A DNA stretch of 64,000 nucleotides from the IMG/VR virus record IMGVR_UViG_3300043465_001479, positions 1-64,000 of that record; one strand, 5' to 3'. Each line of letters begins with the position of its first letter. Position 1 is the first letter of the stretch. The notes beneath the pieces were generated by a model, which was given only the letters and a program-made list of their open reading frames with translations, had not been told where the DNA came from and searched no databases. The position numbers and the translations under genes are program-made. Below are positions 16,972 through 25,800 of the stretch, piece by piece. The stretch is from a virus.

Positions 16972-16999
16972 AAAACGGCGCTCCGAAGAGCGCCGTTTT
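16972..16999 (-). terminator. Rho-independent terminator after the VWA gene
   Basis: AAAACGGCGCTC and GAGCGCCGTTTT flank a CGAA loop; 12-bp arms are perfect. On the minus strand a T-run follows (complement of 16971-16975), ending the MoxR-VWA transcript after its stop at 17023. On the plus strand the stem is followed by TT, so it may act both ways. Confidence 0.88.
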
Positions 17000-17022
17000 T
17001 TCGTTATCTTGCGGGCAGATCC

Positions 17023-19242
17023 TCAACCACCTTTGAGGTGGTTGGAGAACGAGGTGGAGACCAGATCCACCAGTGTTTTCGTCAAGGACTCAAATTTTAC
17101 ACCCTGCTTGACACGCTTCCATCGGCGGCGGTTGCCGAACATCTGCAGGCAGGCAGCATCCTTGATGCCGTCTCCGATCACGAGCGTCGTGGTCTCGACT
17201 TTCAGCTTCGCCGCGCGCATCAGCTCTCTTTGGACGGCACCGTAAGAGGTCTTACCGTCGAGGACGTCGGAGTGGTTGGGATCCCCGTCGGTCAAGAGGA
17301 TGAGGTGCTTCTTCTCGTACCCCGTGCTCAACCAGTTCAGTGCGACTCGGATTGCCGTTGCCATCGGCGTTGTACCGATGGCAGGCATCTCGCTGCTGTC
17401 TGCGACGTCGAGGTTGGGGGCGATGCGTGAGAGGTGAACCGAGTCGCCGCTGCCGTGGAATCCCCACGAGTGCATCTCGACGTTCTGGATCTTCAACGCC
17501 CCTCGCAGGATGCGTGCTGCGCGCTCGACCGCATCTGATGGGAGCCCCTGCATCGAGGAGGATCGGTCAGTGAGGATCAGCACCTTGAACCCGCGCCCAG
17601 ACACGTCGGTGCGGAACACCGGGCCAACCTGACCGGACACCCTCTGTGCAATCAGAGCCTGTACGTCGATCTCAACTCCGTCGTCGGTGAGCGCCTTTGC
17701 GTTTCGATTTTTCACGCGGTGGAAGGTGTCCTTCATGCGCGCCACCGTGCGTTGGTCGTCGGGCTTGAGGGGTGGCACCTTGTAGGAGGCTTCGGTGATG
17801 TCCCTGAAGACCACTCGGGAGCCCACGTTGCGTGTGTTCCATTCTCGCTCTGTCGGTTCAGCCACCTGCTCAAGGGCTTCTTGGATGGTGTCCATCACCT
17901 TGACCATGTCTCCCTCGGACTTATCGAGGAAGGCATCGAGGGCGTCCTTGTTGGAGACGTCGGTCGCATATGCGTCAGCGACGAGCTTCCGAGCGCTGGC
18001 CGAGAGGCTGTGGTCTTTTGACGCCGACGGCTTGTCGTTGTTCACCCGGTCGAGGGCAGCCTGCATGGGAGACTTTGCTGCCTGCCCCATCGTTCGCGCA
18101 GCTTCGAGGAGCTTCTTGAAGGCGTCGATCCGCTCTTCCGGAGTGGCGTCCACCTTGGGTGGTTCCCAATCCGCACCTCCACCTTGAGCGCCACCTTGCC
18201 CGTCGCCTTTGTCAGCCGACGGTTGAGGCTGCGTTGAGAACTGCGCGGAGTCGTCAGGTTGAGTCCCCTTGCCGCCGCCTTTGGCGTCGTCACCGGCCTT
18301 CTGCTTGCTCTTGGCAGGAGGCGCACCATCGAGTCCCGGGGCGCCTCCGTCGTCACCCGCGTCACCGTCACCGTTGCTGCCATCTGCATCATCGGCACCG
18401 CCATCGCTGTCGTCGTTGCCAGCGTCTCCCCCGAAGGCATCACCCATGTCGTCGAGGTCGGTCTTCATGGTCGACTTGCCTGCCTTGGGAGGAGGCGGGA
18501 GCTTCTTGGTGATGCGGATCATCTCGGAGACGATCTGGGTCATCAGCCACTTGCCGATCACGAACGTGGACCCCGGGCCCTTGCGCTCGACCTTCTTCAG
18601 CGAAGCGACCATCGCGGGCTCGAAGCGGTCGAACACACCGGGAGGGATCTTCGCGTTGTAGGCCACGCAGAGGAAGTAGCCGATGATGTCGTCGTGCGCG
18701 GTTGCTTTCTTCTTCTCGACGATGGACCGGCTGTGCTCTTCGAGGCGCTTGTAGCTGCCGGGGTAGAGCATGGCCCAGAGGCTGTTGACGCGATGGTCCT
18801 CGATGATGTTCAGGATCGTGCCGACCATGTTCGTCAGATAGTTGCGGTCGTCTGGCGACATCACCGTACCGAAGGCGGCGAGGGCCTTCGACACCTGCAG
18901 GACGTACTGCTCGCAGAAGTTCTTCTTCGCCTCGAAGTTCGACTTGAACAGGTTGTGCGAGATCTCGTGCTCAACAAATTCGTAGAAGTAGGGGTGGTCG
19001 ACAGGCGCCCCGATGTTGAAACCGTCGGTGTACGCGAACTTCGCCGGGATCAGCTGAAGCTTGCGACCCAAGAGGCGGCTGAAGGTCGACACTGTTTTCG
19101 TCGCTGCGACCAACCGGCCCTGTTGAAGATGCTCCTGCGACTCCTGCGCGAGCAGCTGCCCGTAGCGTTCGAGGCTGGCAAGGTCATTGACCTGTGCGAG
19201 GACGGAATCGAGGGTGATGTTCTTGACGGCGTTCTGGTTCAT
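17023..19242 (-). CDS. Metallopeptidase-like + VWA-domain protein (CobT-like)
   Basis: The start at ATG 19242, 7 bases after AAGG, gives 739 residues; a GTG at 19248 is an alternative. An N-terminal HEISHNLF (HExxH, ~92-99) followed by IIEDHRVNSL suggests a metallopeptidase-like domain (DUF2201 type). A long Asp/Gly/Ala-rich linker (~265-360) leads to a helical region, then a VWA domain with MIDAS motif LTDRSSSM and later GTTPM and LLTDGDPN. This architecture partners with MoxR/CobS AAA ATPases, the next gene. The pair could remodel or unfold a protein target. A cobalt chelatase role is unlikely since no cobalamin genes are present. Confidence 0.9.
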   Translation of the reverse strand: MNQNAVKNITLDSVLAQVNDLASLERYGQLLAQESQEHLQQGRLVAATKTVSTFSRLLGRKLQLIPAKFAYTDGFNIGAPVDHPYFYEFVEHEISHNLFKSNFEAKKNFCEQYVLQVSKALAAFGTVMSPDDRNYLTNMVGTILNIIEDHRVNSLWAMLYPGSYKRLEEHSRSIVEKKKATAHDDIIGYFLCVAYNAKIPPGVFDRFEPAMVASLKKVERKGPGSTFVIGKWLMTQIVSEMIRITKKLPPPPKAGKSTMKTDLDDMGDAFGGDAGNDDSDGGADDADGSNGDGDAGDDGGAPGLDGAPPAKSKQKAGDDAKGGGKGTQPDDSAQFSTQPQPSADKGDGQGGAQGGGADWEPPKVDATPEERIDAFKKLLEAARTMGQAAKSPMQAALDRVNNDKPSASKDHSLSASARKLVADAYATDVSNKDALDAFLDKSEGDMVKVMDTIQEALEQVAEPTEREWNTRNVGSRVVFRDITEASYKVPPLKPDDQRTVARMKDTFHRVKNRNAKALTDDGVEIDVQALIAQRVSGQVGPVFRTDVSGRGFKVLILTDRSSSMQGLPSDAVERAARILRGALKIQNVEMHSWGFHGSGDSVHLSRIAPNLDVADSSEMPAIGTTPMATAIRVALNWLSTGYEKKHLILLTDGDPNHSDVLDGKTSYGAVQRELMRAAKLKVETTTLVIGDGIKDAACLQMFGNRRRWKRVKQGVKFESLTKTLVDLVSTSFSNHLKGG

Positions 19243-19244
19243 GC

Positions 19245-20087
19245 TCACACCTTCTCGGTCAGGGTGTAACCGAAGATCGAGGACACTCGCGCCTTGACCA
19301 TCGTCTGGTCTTCGCCCTCGAACTTGCCGAGGACAATCCGAAGCGCGCGCTCCATCCCGACCGTGGCGCTATCCTCAAGCACCTGAACAACGTCGCGGGG
19401 GCTGAGCGCGTATTCAAGGGACTTCTGTCGGGTCTCCTGCGCGAGCAGCATGACCTTCTTCATGCTGACCGGGTCGACCTTGCCAGCGAAGTGCGCGGCG
19501 ATGATCTTGGCCTCTTCCTCGGGCTGGGGGTAGCCGAGCGAGAGCATGCGGAAGCGGCTCTTGAGGTCTTCGTTCAGTGCGTACACGCCCCCGTAAGCAG
19601 AGGTGTTCATCGTGCCGACCACCCAGAGCTTCGCGTCCTTCTTCAGCTCGAAGACCCGGTTGCACTCAGGCACCTCCATGCGTCGTCGGAAGTCGGCGAT
19701 CGGGTTGAGCACCTTCTGCATCTGGGGCGAGAGCCCGTTGATCTCTTCGAGGACAAGGATGCAGGATCCGACCTCGTTGGCGACCTCAAAAGCCGTCGTG
19801 ATGGGGCCGAGGATGAAGGGGGTCTCATTCCCCTTCAGGACGTACATGCCGAGGAGGTTGGCGCGGCGAACGTCCTCGCTGCAGTCGAAGGTGACGATCG
19901 GCGTCTTCGCCTTCGCAGCGTAGCTCTGGAAGGACATCGTCTTGCCGATGCCCTTGGGTCCGACGAGGATGAGGTTTGACCGGAAGGCGAGTCCATCAAA
20001 GAGCCCGTGGAGGCCCCAGACGTCGGCGTAGGGAAGGTTGTCACGCGCGGCGTAAGTCGTGGACGGGAGGCGTTCGATTGAGGTCAT
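19245..20087 (-). CDS. MoxR/CobS-like AAA+ ATPase
   Basis: The 280-residue product has Walker A VGPKGIGKTMSF (~42-53), FDCSEDVRRANLLGMYVLKG, Walker B CILVLEEINGLSP, sensor 1 WVVGTMNTSAYG and an arginine finger in DLKSRFRML. It matches the MoxR/CobS group that pairs with VWA proteins, and its stop overlaps the start region of the VWA partner. Likely a hexameric ATPase that drives the partner. CobS-like genes are common in T4-like cyanophages, so a phage home is not unique. Confidence 0.93.
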   Translation of the reverse strand: MTSIERLPSTTYAARDNLPYADVWGLHGLFDGLAFRSNLILVGPKGIGKTMSFQSYAAKAKTPIVTFDCSEDVRRANLLGMYVLKGNETPFILGPITTAFEVANEVGSCILVLEEINGLSPQMQKVLNPIADFRRRMEVPECNRVFELKKDAKLWVVGTMNTSAYGGVYALNEDLKSRFRMLSLGYPQPEEEAKIIAAHFAGKVDPVSMKKVMLLAQETRQKSLEYALSPRDVVQVLEDSATVGMERALRIVLGKFEGEDQTMVKARVSSIFGYTLTEKV

Positions 20088-20135
20088 GGTTTGCTCCTGA
20101 ACAAGATGTAACTGGTTGGAAGGTGGTTCAAAGGA

Positions 20136-20669
20136 TCAGCGCCGCGTTTTCTTTGCGGGGATCACTCCAGAAGGGACGCTGCTTTCGAGCAGGCTCTCCA
20201 GCTCGCCTGATGGCTTGACCACGAGCGCCCACGTCACTTTGTAGAGGGCCTTTGCTTCAGCCTCGGTCAGCTGCCCATTCTCGACGAGGAGCGCGACTTT
20301 GCTGGGGTTCGCGACGTGGACGTGGACCTTGTCGAACGCCTTGGTGATGTCGAGGTTCTTCGATTCAAGAAGCGCCATCAGCGCTTTCTCGTCGGGGGCT
20401 GACGCGACCCGCTTCTCTTTGATCACCGTGTGATTATTGACGGTGAGCCGGAAGCCCCCCTTCTCAGTCACGTCGCCTTTGTCGGCTTCAACAAGAAGGT
20501 TCTCGCGGATGACTTCGCGTCGACCCTTCGAGACCTCTTCGATGAAGTGGACGGCAGCGTAGGCTTCGACTTGCTCTGCGAGCGAGAGTGCAGCCGTAGG
20601 TGTCTCGAACTCACCGCGATGCGTGAGAACGTGGACGATGGCGGCGATGCTGGGGATCTTCTCGGTCAT
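20136..20669 (-). CDS. Hypothetical protein
   Basis: The start at ATG 20669, with GGAGG upstream, gives 177 residues (MTEKIPSIAAIVHVLTHRGE). The middle has a beta-rich region (GGFRLTVNNHTVIKEKRV) and the C-terminus ends in a basic KKTRR. No domain recognised. Its leader carries one of the A-YGRW-T hairpins (20,681-20,696) and a TGTTAC element at 20,705. Confidence 0.75.
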   Translation of the reverse strand: MTEKIPSIAAIVHVLTHRGEFETPTAALSLAEQVEAYAAVHFIEEVSKGRREVIRENLLVEADKGDVTEKGGFRLTVNNHTVIKEKRVASAPDEKALMALLESKNLDITKAFDKVHVHVANPSKVALLVENGQLTEAEAKALYKVTWALVVKPSGELESLLESSVPSGVIPAKKTRR

Positions 20670-20680
20670 GTTGCCTCCGT

Positions 20681-20696
20681 GCGGGAACCATCCCGC
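20681..20696 (-). promoter_or_regulatory. 5'-leader hairpin, A-TGGT-T apex
   Basis: Read on the minus strand GCGGGA-TGGT-TCCCGC, six base pairs, followed 4 bases later by the GGAGG site of the 177-residue gene. Same design and almost the same sequence as the hairpin at 34,846. Confidence 0.7.
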
Positions 20697-20841
20697 GTGC
20701 TGGAGGAGTAACACCGATTTCCACGGCTTCACCGTGCGGTTTTTGACGACGTCAACCCAGAGAAGAGGGGTTGAACGCTCACTCCGGCAGCCGCGTGGTC
20801 AGGGCTGGCTTCGGCCACCGTGTAGTTTTCTGCTCATCAGT

Positions 20842-20869
20842 ATGGTGAGGGTTGAGATGCCCTCACCAT
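20842..20869. other. Ten-base-pair stem-loop between minus-strand genes
   Basis: ATGGTGAGGG and CCCTCACCAT are perfect arms around TTGAGATG, just after the stop of the gene at 20877. There is no T-run, so a terminator is possible only in part. Confidence 0.5.
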
Positions 20870-20876
20870 GCCTTCA

Positions 20877-21311
20877 TCAAACGCCTGAAAAACCGCGCGC
20901 TCGGGGGGCAAACAGCGGGCAGTCCGCAGCGCCCGATGACGAGAAGTAGCAGGGACGCCCGTGCTGATGAGACGACGTGCAGACCATCGGAGGTCCACCG
21001 TCTTGGCGAACCATGTGCGCGAAGTGCTGGCAGACATGGTTGGTGGGTTGGCGCACCCCGATCTCGACGAGCTTGAGCGGCGGGGGAGGAGATGGAGGCG
21101 GAACGGGTCGGTCCGACAGGTCGCGCTTGCGGTCGCTCACGTCCAGTTGACGGAACGCTTCGTCCATCACAGCGGGAGCAGCACGGAGGTCGCCTCGAAG
21201 GCGCTTGCGAGCCCATTCTGCCAACGAGATTCCTTCGGCCTTGGCTGCCAGAGAGAACTCATCGAACTCAACCTGAGAGACCGGAACCGTGATTGCTTTT
21301 TTCTTTGTCAT
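20877..21311 (-). CDS. Small CopG/RHH-like N-terminus, Cys-rich C-terminus
   Basis: Starting at ATG 21311 gives 144 residues. The N-terminus KKKAITVPVSQVEFDEFSLA has a ribbon-helix-helix feel (a strand followed by LAAKAEGISLAEWARKRL), typical of small DNA-binding antitoxin-like proteins. A Pro-rich linker (PVPPPSPPPPLKLVE) is followed by a His/Cys-rich tail (HVCQHFAHMV ... MVCTSSHQHGRPCYF). It is coupled to the preceding 73-residue gene. A regulator is likely but not proven. Confidence 0.7.
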   Translation of the reverse strand: MTKKKAITVPVSQVEFDEFSLAAKAEGISLAEWARKRLRGDLRAAPAVMDEAFRQLDVSDRKRDLSDRPVPPPSPPPPLKLVEIGVRQPTNHVCQHFAHMVRQDGGPPMVCTSSHQHGRPCYFSSSGAADCPLFAPRARGFSGV

Positions 21312-21529
21312 CCATCGTCCTTCGGAGAGCCATCGCCAAGCGGCGGCAAGCCAACCTTGGCGCGGAGGTGATTCTTGAGCACTTCGCACGAGTCGTAGTT
21401 GCTGCACTCTCCGCACCCCGACACCCCGCGCCGGTACTGGCACTCAAGGATGTGTTGATCTTCAGCCTCCGTATCCGGAGACTTCTTTTCCCGAAACTCG
21501 ACCGTCGAGAGGATCTCACGGAACGTCAT
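21308..21529 (-). CDS. Small Cys-rich protein
   Basis: The product is 73 residues (MTFREILSTVEFREKKS) with four cysteines, LECQYRRGVSGCGECSNYDSC by position, spaced like a zinc or Fe-S site. The stop overlaps the start of the RHH-like gene. A TGTTAC element (21,542-21,547, minus) and AGTTTTC lie upstream of it. Confidence 0.65.
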   Translation of the reverse strand: MTFREILSTVEFREKKSPDTEAEDQHILECQYRRGVSGCGECSNYDSCEVLKNHLRAKVGLPPLGDGSPKDDG

Positions 21530-21565
21530 GTCTCCCCTCCCGTAACAGGGTTGCGGAAAACTTGC

Positions 21566-22393
21566 TCAGAAGGGCACCGACCCCCGCCAACCGGGCAAAA
21601 CCAAGTAGAGGTGCTTCTCAAGGTCTTGAAGACGTTCTTGGACCATCTTCTGCTGCTCCAGCTGTGTCCGACTCAGGCGCTTCCCGTGCAGATCCCACTC
21701 CTCGAACAGCTCATAGGTCCGAGGCCAGTGCTGCTTCACGATCTCGGCGACAGCGTTGGCATAGACCCGGATCTCCTGCTGGGCGTTCGGCGCCATCCGC
21801 AGGCTGAGGAAGTGCAACCAGTTTCGCAGGTTCCCCTTCACGCGCATCTGTGTGTAGCGCGAGACCGGCGTGTTCACGCGTGCGACTTCGCGCACAAGTC
21901 CGAGTTCAAGTGAGTTCTCGTATCGATCGTATATCTCCTCTTGCTCGTTGCGGAATCCGCTCTGCAGCGCCCCGGCGATGTGGGGGTCGAGGGGTTCCAG
22001 CGCGGAGCCCTGCTTGTTCGTGTCCGACTGCCTGACCATGCGCTCCAGCGGGGGCACGTAGTGGAGGTTCGGCATCTGGGTGTAGCGCGCGGACAGCTCG
22101 TTGTAGGAGAGGGTCCGGTGCCTCATCCACTCACGCGCCACGAAGATCGGCAGCCGCACCTCGATGAGCAGATCGCACATCTCGAACGGGGTGTGGTGCC
22201 CTTCGCGATAGAGGTAGGTCAAGAGGCCGAGGTCGCCCTTGGGGTGGTCCGGGTAGGGCTCCCACGAGACGAAGCCCCCGCTCGTCGACATACGAGCGGC
22301 CTCGATGATGGACTCTTCGGCTCCCATCCAGTCAATCAGTTGAACGTAGCCAGCATCGAGGACAGCAGTCCGGTCATTTATCTGCAAAGGCAC
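21566..22393 (-). CDS. thyX: FAD-dependent thymidylate synthase
   Basis: The 275-residue product contains the ThyX signature RHRTLSYNELSARY (~91-104) and EHHTPFEM-like YREGHHTPFEMCDL for substrate binding; PVSRYTQMRVKGNLRNWLHFLSLR holds the flavin/dUMP-binding residues. It makes dTMP from dUMP using folate and FAD. With dCMP deaminase (28,063), MazG (26,864) and dNMP kinase (47,925) it forms a nucleotide supply set. Confidence 0.95.
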   Translation of the reverse strand: MPLQINDRTAVLDAGYVQLIDWMGAEESIIEAARMSTSGGFVSWEPYPDHPKGDLGLLTYLYREGHHTPFEMCDLLIEVRLPIFVAREWMRHRTLSYNELSARYTQMPNLHYVPPLERMVRQSDTNKQGSALEPLDPHIAGALQSGFRNEQEEIYDRYENSLELGLVREVARVNTPVSRYTQMRVKGNLRNWLHFLSLRMAPNAQQEIRVYANAVAEIVKQHWPRTYELFEEWDLHGKRLSRTQLEQQKMVQERLQDLEKHLYLVLPGWRGSVPF

Positions 22394-22454
22394 CTCTCAA
22401 GGCACCTGAGCATGACCTCTCTTGAGGAGCAAGGCTCTTCAAGAGAGCCCCGTC

Positions 22455-22712
22455 TCACCGAGGTGCTGCCTTTGACGCTGTCACGGTCCCCGAGATCAGA
22501 GGCTTTCCCCTCGCCGCTGCAGCGAGCGACGCGGCTTTGTCGAGGTTGACTGCCAGCGTGTTGAGGACGGCCCCCGTCGCTGCAAGCTTCGGAGAGATTT
22601 CGCGTCCCTCAAGCTGCCGGTGTCGGATGGTGGTGTTGAAGAGACTTGCCGCCATCGACAGCAGCGGGACCAAAGCTCCTGCAAGAGCGAGAACGTGTTC
22701 CAGACTTTGCAT
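22455..22712 (-). CDS. Small predicted membrane protein
   Basis: The start at ATG 22712, with GGGGGAGG nearby, gives 85 residues. The N-terminus MQSLEHVLALAGALVPLLSM is a hydrophobic membrane segment; the rest is basic. A holin role is possible by size, but there is one membrane span and no lysis neighbour next to it. Confidence 0.6.
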   Translation of the reverse strand: MQSLEHVLALAGALVPLLSMAASLFNTTIRHRQLEGREISPKLAATGAVLNTLAVNLDKAASLAAAARGKPLISGTVTASKAAPR

Positions 22713-22760
22713 GATAGACCTCCCCCGCGATGCTGTCATGGTGGGGGGAGGTTGACCATT

Positions 22761-23066
22761 TCAGATAGTGCTGGAGGTCTTCCCGCGCTCTGCGAGCGTG
22801 ATGGCGATGAAGTTGCGCTGCAGCTTGATGCCCTTCAGGGTGTCCGTGTACGGACCCTTTGCTTGGGCGAGACGCTCCTTCAGGTCGATCACAACCTTAT
22901 CTTCCTCCAGAGCCTCCTCGGTGTCCGTCTCGTGGGAAGCAAGCCGCGTGAGGCGGTCTTCCAGCTCTTGCACAGAGCTGCTCAAGATAGCGTCGACGAC
23001 GACGTCGGTTACCTTCTTGCGAAGCTTCTTCTCGATCTTGACCTTGCGGGTGTCGGTGCTTGTCAT
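22761..23066 (-). CDS. Small charged helical protein
   Basis: The product is 101 residues (MTSTDTRKVKIEKKLRKK), rich in Lys/Glu/Asp with heptad-like spacing in DRLTRLASHETDTEEALEEDK. The function is unknown. A promoter at 23,086-23,112 (minus) precedes it. Confidence 0.72.
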   Translation of the reverse strand: MTSTDTRKVKIEKKLRKKVTDVVVDAILSSSVQELEDRLTRLASHETDTEEALEEDKVVIDLKERLAQAKGPYTDTLKGIKLQRNFIAITLAERGKTSSTI

Positions 23067-23085
23067 GCGATCTCCTGTTGAGGCG

Positions 23086-23112
23086 GATGTAACACGACTT
23101 CTGAAGCTTCAA
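23086..23112 (-). promoter_or_regulatory. Candidate promoter upstream of 22,761-23,066
   Basis: On the minus strand TTGAAG (23107-23112) is 15 bases from TACATC (23086-23091), within TGTTACATC. A TTCGATTGAAC half-palindrome lies just upstream at 23,118-23,128. Confidence 0.55.
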
Positions 23113-23140
23113 CGCCACTTCGATTGAACTGCTCAAAAGA

Positions 23141-23166
23141 AAGAAGGCCCCATGAGGGGCCTTCTT
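23141..23166. terminator. Bidirectional terminator hairpin
   Basis: AAGAAGGCCCC and GGGGCCTTCTT are perfect 11-bp arms around ATGA, flanked by A- and T-rich bases. It ends the fibre transcript on the minus strand 20 bases after its stop at 23,186. Confidence 0.88.
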
Positions 23167-23185
23167 CGAGCAGGACTTCAGAGCC

Positions 23186-25438
23186 TCAGAGCGTGATGGG
23201 CTCGCCAACCTGCACGAGAACCTTCGGGCTCCCGCTACCATCCACGAGGATGCCGACCCGCTGAACGACGTCGCCGGAGGCGGTCGGAGCGGTGAGCGTG
23301 ATCTGGCCTGCCGAGACCGACATGAACACGCGCTTGCCGACATCGGTAACAGCAGGAGCAGGAACGTCGAAGCGGCCTACGGCCACAGCAGCCACGCCTG
23401 CGATGCGGACGGTCACCGCATCACCGTTGGCAGCCGCAGCAGCCAAGGTGAATCCGACTGGTCCTTGACGAGACGTGACGTTGGAGTCGACCTTCTGGAC
23501 CCGAGGGGTGCCGACATCATCTACCCAGCCGACGAGGTCGTTGATCGCCAACGGCTCGAAAGCTGTGGTGGCGATGTCGACGAAGGACGCGCTCGCGGGC
23601 GCGGACCACGTCATCGCTCCCGCGCCGCTGTTCGTCAGCACCTGACCAGCACTGCCTAGAGCAGTCGGCCACGTCAGCGAGTGGGTGTTGATGTTGATCG
23701 TCCACGCCGGGGCCGTCAGCAGCGCAGCGCTGAACGCCGTGAGAGAGACATTGGTTGCCGCACTCACGATGAAGCTGCCACCCTCCGAGATGGTGGTGGT
23801 GAGGTCGCCATCCACGTCGATTGTCGAGTTGGCACCTGAGTTGATGTCGAAGCCGAGGGTCGGGGTAGCCGTCAACACGCCAGACGTCAGGATGTCGATG
23901 CCAGCAGATCCTGCATCGATGTCGATGCCGCCCGCTGCGTTGCTCGCCACGATCCGCACCGCGTCGACCGCTGCCTCACCGCCGTCAAGGATGAGTGACG
24001 CTGCCTGCGCGTCGAGCGTCAAGTCACCCGCTGTGGTTGCCAGCGTGGAGGCTGCGCCGCCCGTCAGGGACACCGTGCCCACAGTCACCGTGAGGCTGCC
24101 GACCAAGGCGAGCGTGTCCGTGCCGGAGTTGTAGGTCAGCTGGGTGTCACCAGCGATGGCGCTGCTGGTCGACCAGAACGCGACTTGGTTCGCGGTGCCT
24201 GAGCCCGTGACCATCGCAGGAGCGTTCTCGTAAGACCAAGCTGCGACGACATCGCTGTCGGTGCTTCCGAAGGCAACGATCGAGAGGTAGCCAACGTCAC
24301 CTGCCGCAAGTGAAGAAGGACCAGTGGCCTCAGATCCCAACCACGTCCAACCCGCAGGCCAAGTGAGCGTGCGAGTCGTTCCGTCACACTGGACTCGAAC
24401 CGAAGCACCTCGACCGTTCCCTAGACCGGTCGGTGAGGTCGAGAAGGTTGCGTTGCCGTTGAGAGTGACCGAGTTGTAGATGGGCTTGATCGGGTCGGTG
24501 TCGATGGTGATTGCACCGCCCGCCGCCAGCGTGTTGAACCGATCGAGCGTCAGGTTGTAGCTCTGGCCCAAGTCGTCTTGGAAGTATGGCCGAGCGTTCG
24601 CTGCCGAGTTCGCCCACAGTTTGCCAAAGGCGGGGGTCGACGGCGAAGGCGCCGAGCCTTCACCGATGGAGATGACGCCTGAGACCGTCAGCTTCTCGTT
24701 CGGGGAGTTGCCGCCAACGTGCAGCTGGTTCGTGCCGTCATCGAAGAACAGCTGCGCGGCCACACCACCGAAGACGCCGCCGTTGTTGTACTGCACTGCG
24801 CCATCGGTGCCGCCCGGTAGAACCACAGCCGCGTCGACGTAAGCCTTCGTGGCTCCGTCTTGGGGGAGTGTCGGGTCGGCGAGGTTCCGCAGGCGCGAGT
24901 TCTCCGTCCGGATGTCGTAGACGCTGGTGTTGTCGATACCGGGCAGTGTCCATGGCGTCGCAGTCGTCAGCACCGTGGGGGTGTTCGACGCGATGACGCG
25001 TGACTGGCCGACGCCGGTACCCGCCGTGATCTGTACGACGTTGCCAGCGAAGGCGTTGACGCCGAAAGACGCACCGGAGTCGGTGAGAGTGCTCGCGCCA
25101 CCTGACGTTGCAGTTCCCGTAGCCGCCGACACACCGTCCATCACGATGTCGGAGACGATGGTCGAAACGAGCGTGACGGTGTCGGGGCCATCAACACCAA
25201 CGACACCGAAGGTCACGTCGCCTTGAAAGGTCGCATTCGTCTGGAAGGTCGTGCCGGGGACCGTCGAGATGCCGCCGTCCAAAGCCACCGGACCGGGGAA
25301 CGAGGTCGTGATACCGATGCCGCCGACGGTGAGGGTTGACCCCGCCGGAACGATCCCCGCACCGACTTGGAGGGTGTCAGTCGAGATAATTCGGCGCTGT
25401 GTTCCGCCATCGATAATGAGAGCAGTCTGATTTGGCAT
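23186..25438 (-). CDS. Fibre-like or virion surface protein
   Basis: The 750-residue product is rich in Gly/Thr/Ser/Ala/Val with repeats typical of phage fibre proteins (GGTDGAVQYNNGGVFGG, TDTLALVGSLTVTVG, DINSGANSTIDVDGDLTT). The C-terminal ~125 residues have 'ALNDLVGWVDDV'-type and 'GDVVQRVGILVDGSGSPKV' segments resembling a small decoration fold. No chaperone motif is seen. It lies apart from the second fibre cluster (43,415), so two fibres or a fibre and a baseplate adhesin are possible. Confidence 0.78.
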   Translation of the reverse strand: MPNQTALIIDGGTQRRIISTDTLQVGAGIVPAGSTLTVGGIGITTSFPGPVALDGGISTVPGTTFQTNATFQGDVTFGVVGVDGPDTVTLVSTIVSDIVMDGVSAATGTATSGGASTLTDSGASFGVNAFAGNVVQITAGTGVGQSRVIASNTPTVLTTATPWTLPGIDNTSVYDIRTENSRLRNLADPTLPQDGATKAYVDAAVVLPGGTDGAVQYNNGGVFGGVAAQLFFDDGTNQLHVGGNSPNEKLTVSGVISIGEGSAPSPSTPAFGKLWANSAANARPYFQDDLGQSYNLTLDRFNTLAAGGAITIDTDPIKPIYNSVTLNGNATFSTSPTGLGNGRGASVRVQCDGTTRTLTWPAGWTWLGSEATGPSSLAAGDVGYLSIVAFGSTDSDVVAAWSYENAPAMVTGSGTANQVAFWSTSSAIAGDTQLTYNSGTDTLALVGSLTVTVGTVSLTGGAASTLATTAGDLTLDAQAASLILDGGEAAVDAVRIVASNAAGGIDIDAGSAGIDILTSGVLTATPTLGFDINSGANSTIDVDGDLTTTISEGGSFIVSAATNVSLTAFSAALLTAPAWTININTHSLTWPTALGSAGQVLTNSGAGAMTWSAPASASFVDIATTAFEPLAINDLVGWVDDVGTPRVQKVDSNVTSRQGPVGFTLAAAAANGDAVTVRIAGVAAVAVGRFDVPAPAVTDVGKRVFMSVSAGQITLTAPTASGDVVQRVGILVDGSGSPKVLVQVGEPITL

Positions 25439-25490
25439 GTGAAGAGCCTACTTTCAGTTGGAGGATGGACTGTAGATGAAGCGGACGGTG

Positions 25491-25763
25491 CTAGACGCGC
25501 TCGAAGCGAGGGTCTGCGTCGAGGAGCAGAAGAGACAGCCCATCGACAAAGTCGAAAGGAACCTGTTCACCGATCGGGAACCCCGTAGGGCTCTCCAAGA
25601 TGGTCGGAATCCCGTCCATCTTCGGGATGCAGAACTTCTTCGTCGGGCCGTAGCTCTCGACAAGACTGGGACGAGGAGGTTCACCGAGGTACTTGAAAAA
25701 AGCCACGCAGACTCCAAGTGTGAAGACACAGGCATCGTAGAGCAGTAGAAAGAAAACACACAC
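25491..25763 (-). CDS. Predicted small membrane protein
   Basis: From GTG 25763 the product is 90 residues. Residues 3-26 form a hydrophobic span (VFFLLLYDACVFTLGVCVAF) and the remaining ~65 residues look well folded (KKFCIPKMDGIPTILESPTG). The stop is 53 bases upstream of the fibre start on the same strand, so it may be the first gene of the fibre operon. The start is uncertain; longer frames reach 25,811. Confidence 0.5.
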   Translation of the reverse strand: MCVFFLLLYDACVFTLGVCVAFFKYLGEPPRPSLVESYGPTKKFCIPKMDGIPTILESPTGFPIGEQVPFDFVDGLSLLLLDADPRFERV

Positions 25764-25800
25764 ACCCTTGCGCGGTTGACAAAGACGAGTGCGGCGAGAT

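Noticed and set aside
16966-16994. TTGACA as a plus-strand promoter
   Set aside because: It sits in the terminator stem and no -10 or plus-strand gene follows.
18259-19269. 336-codon plus-strand frame
   Set aside because: It is the shadow of the VWA gene; the coding strand has clear domains and the plus frame is Arg/Gly/Val-rich and unstructured.
17023-20087. Cobalamin cobaltochelatase CobS/CobT
   Set aside because: The pair resembles CobS/CobT, but no CobN or other cobalamin genes are present and the partner has an HExxH domain.
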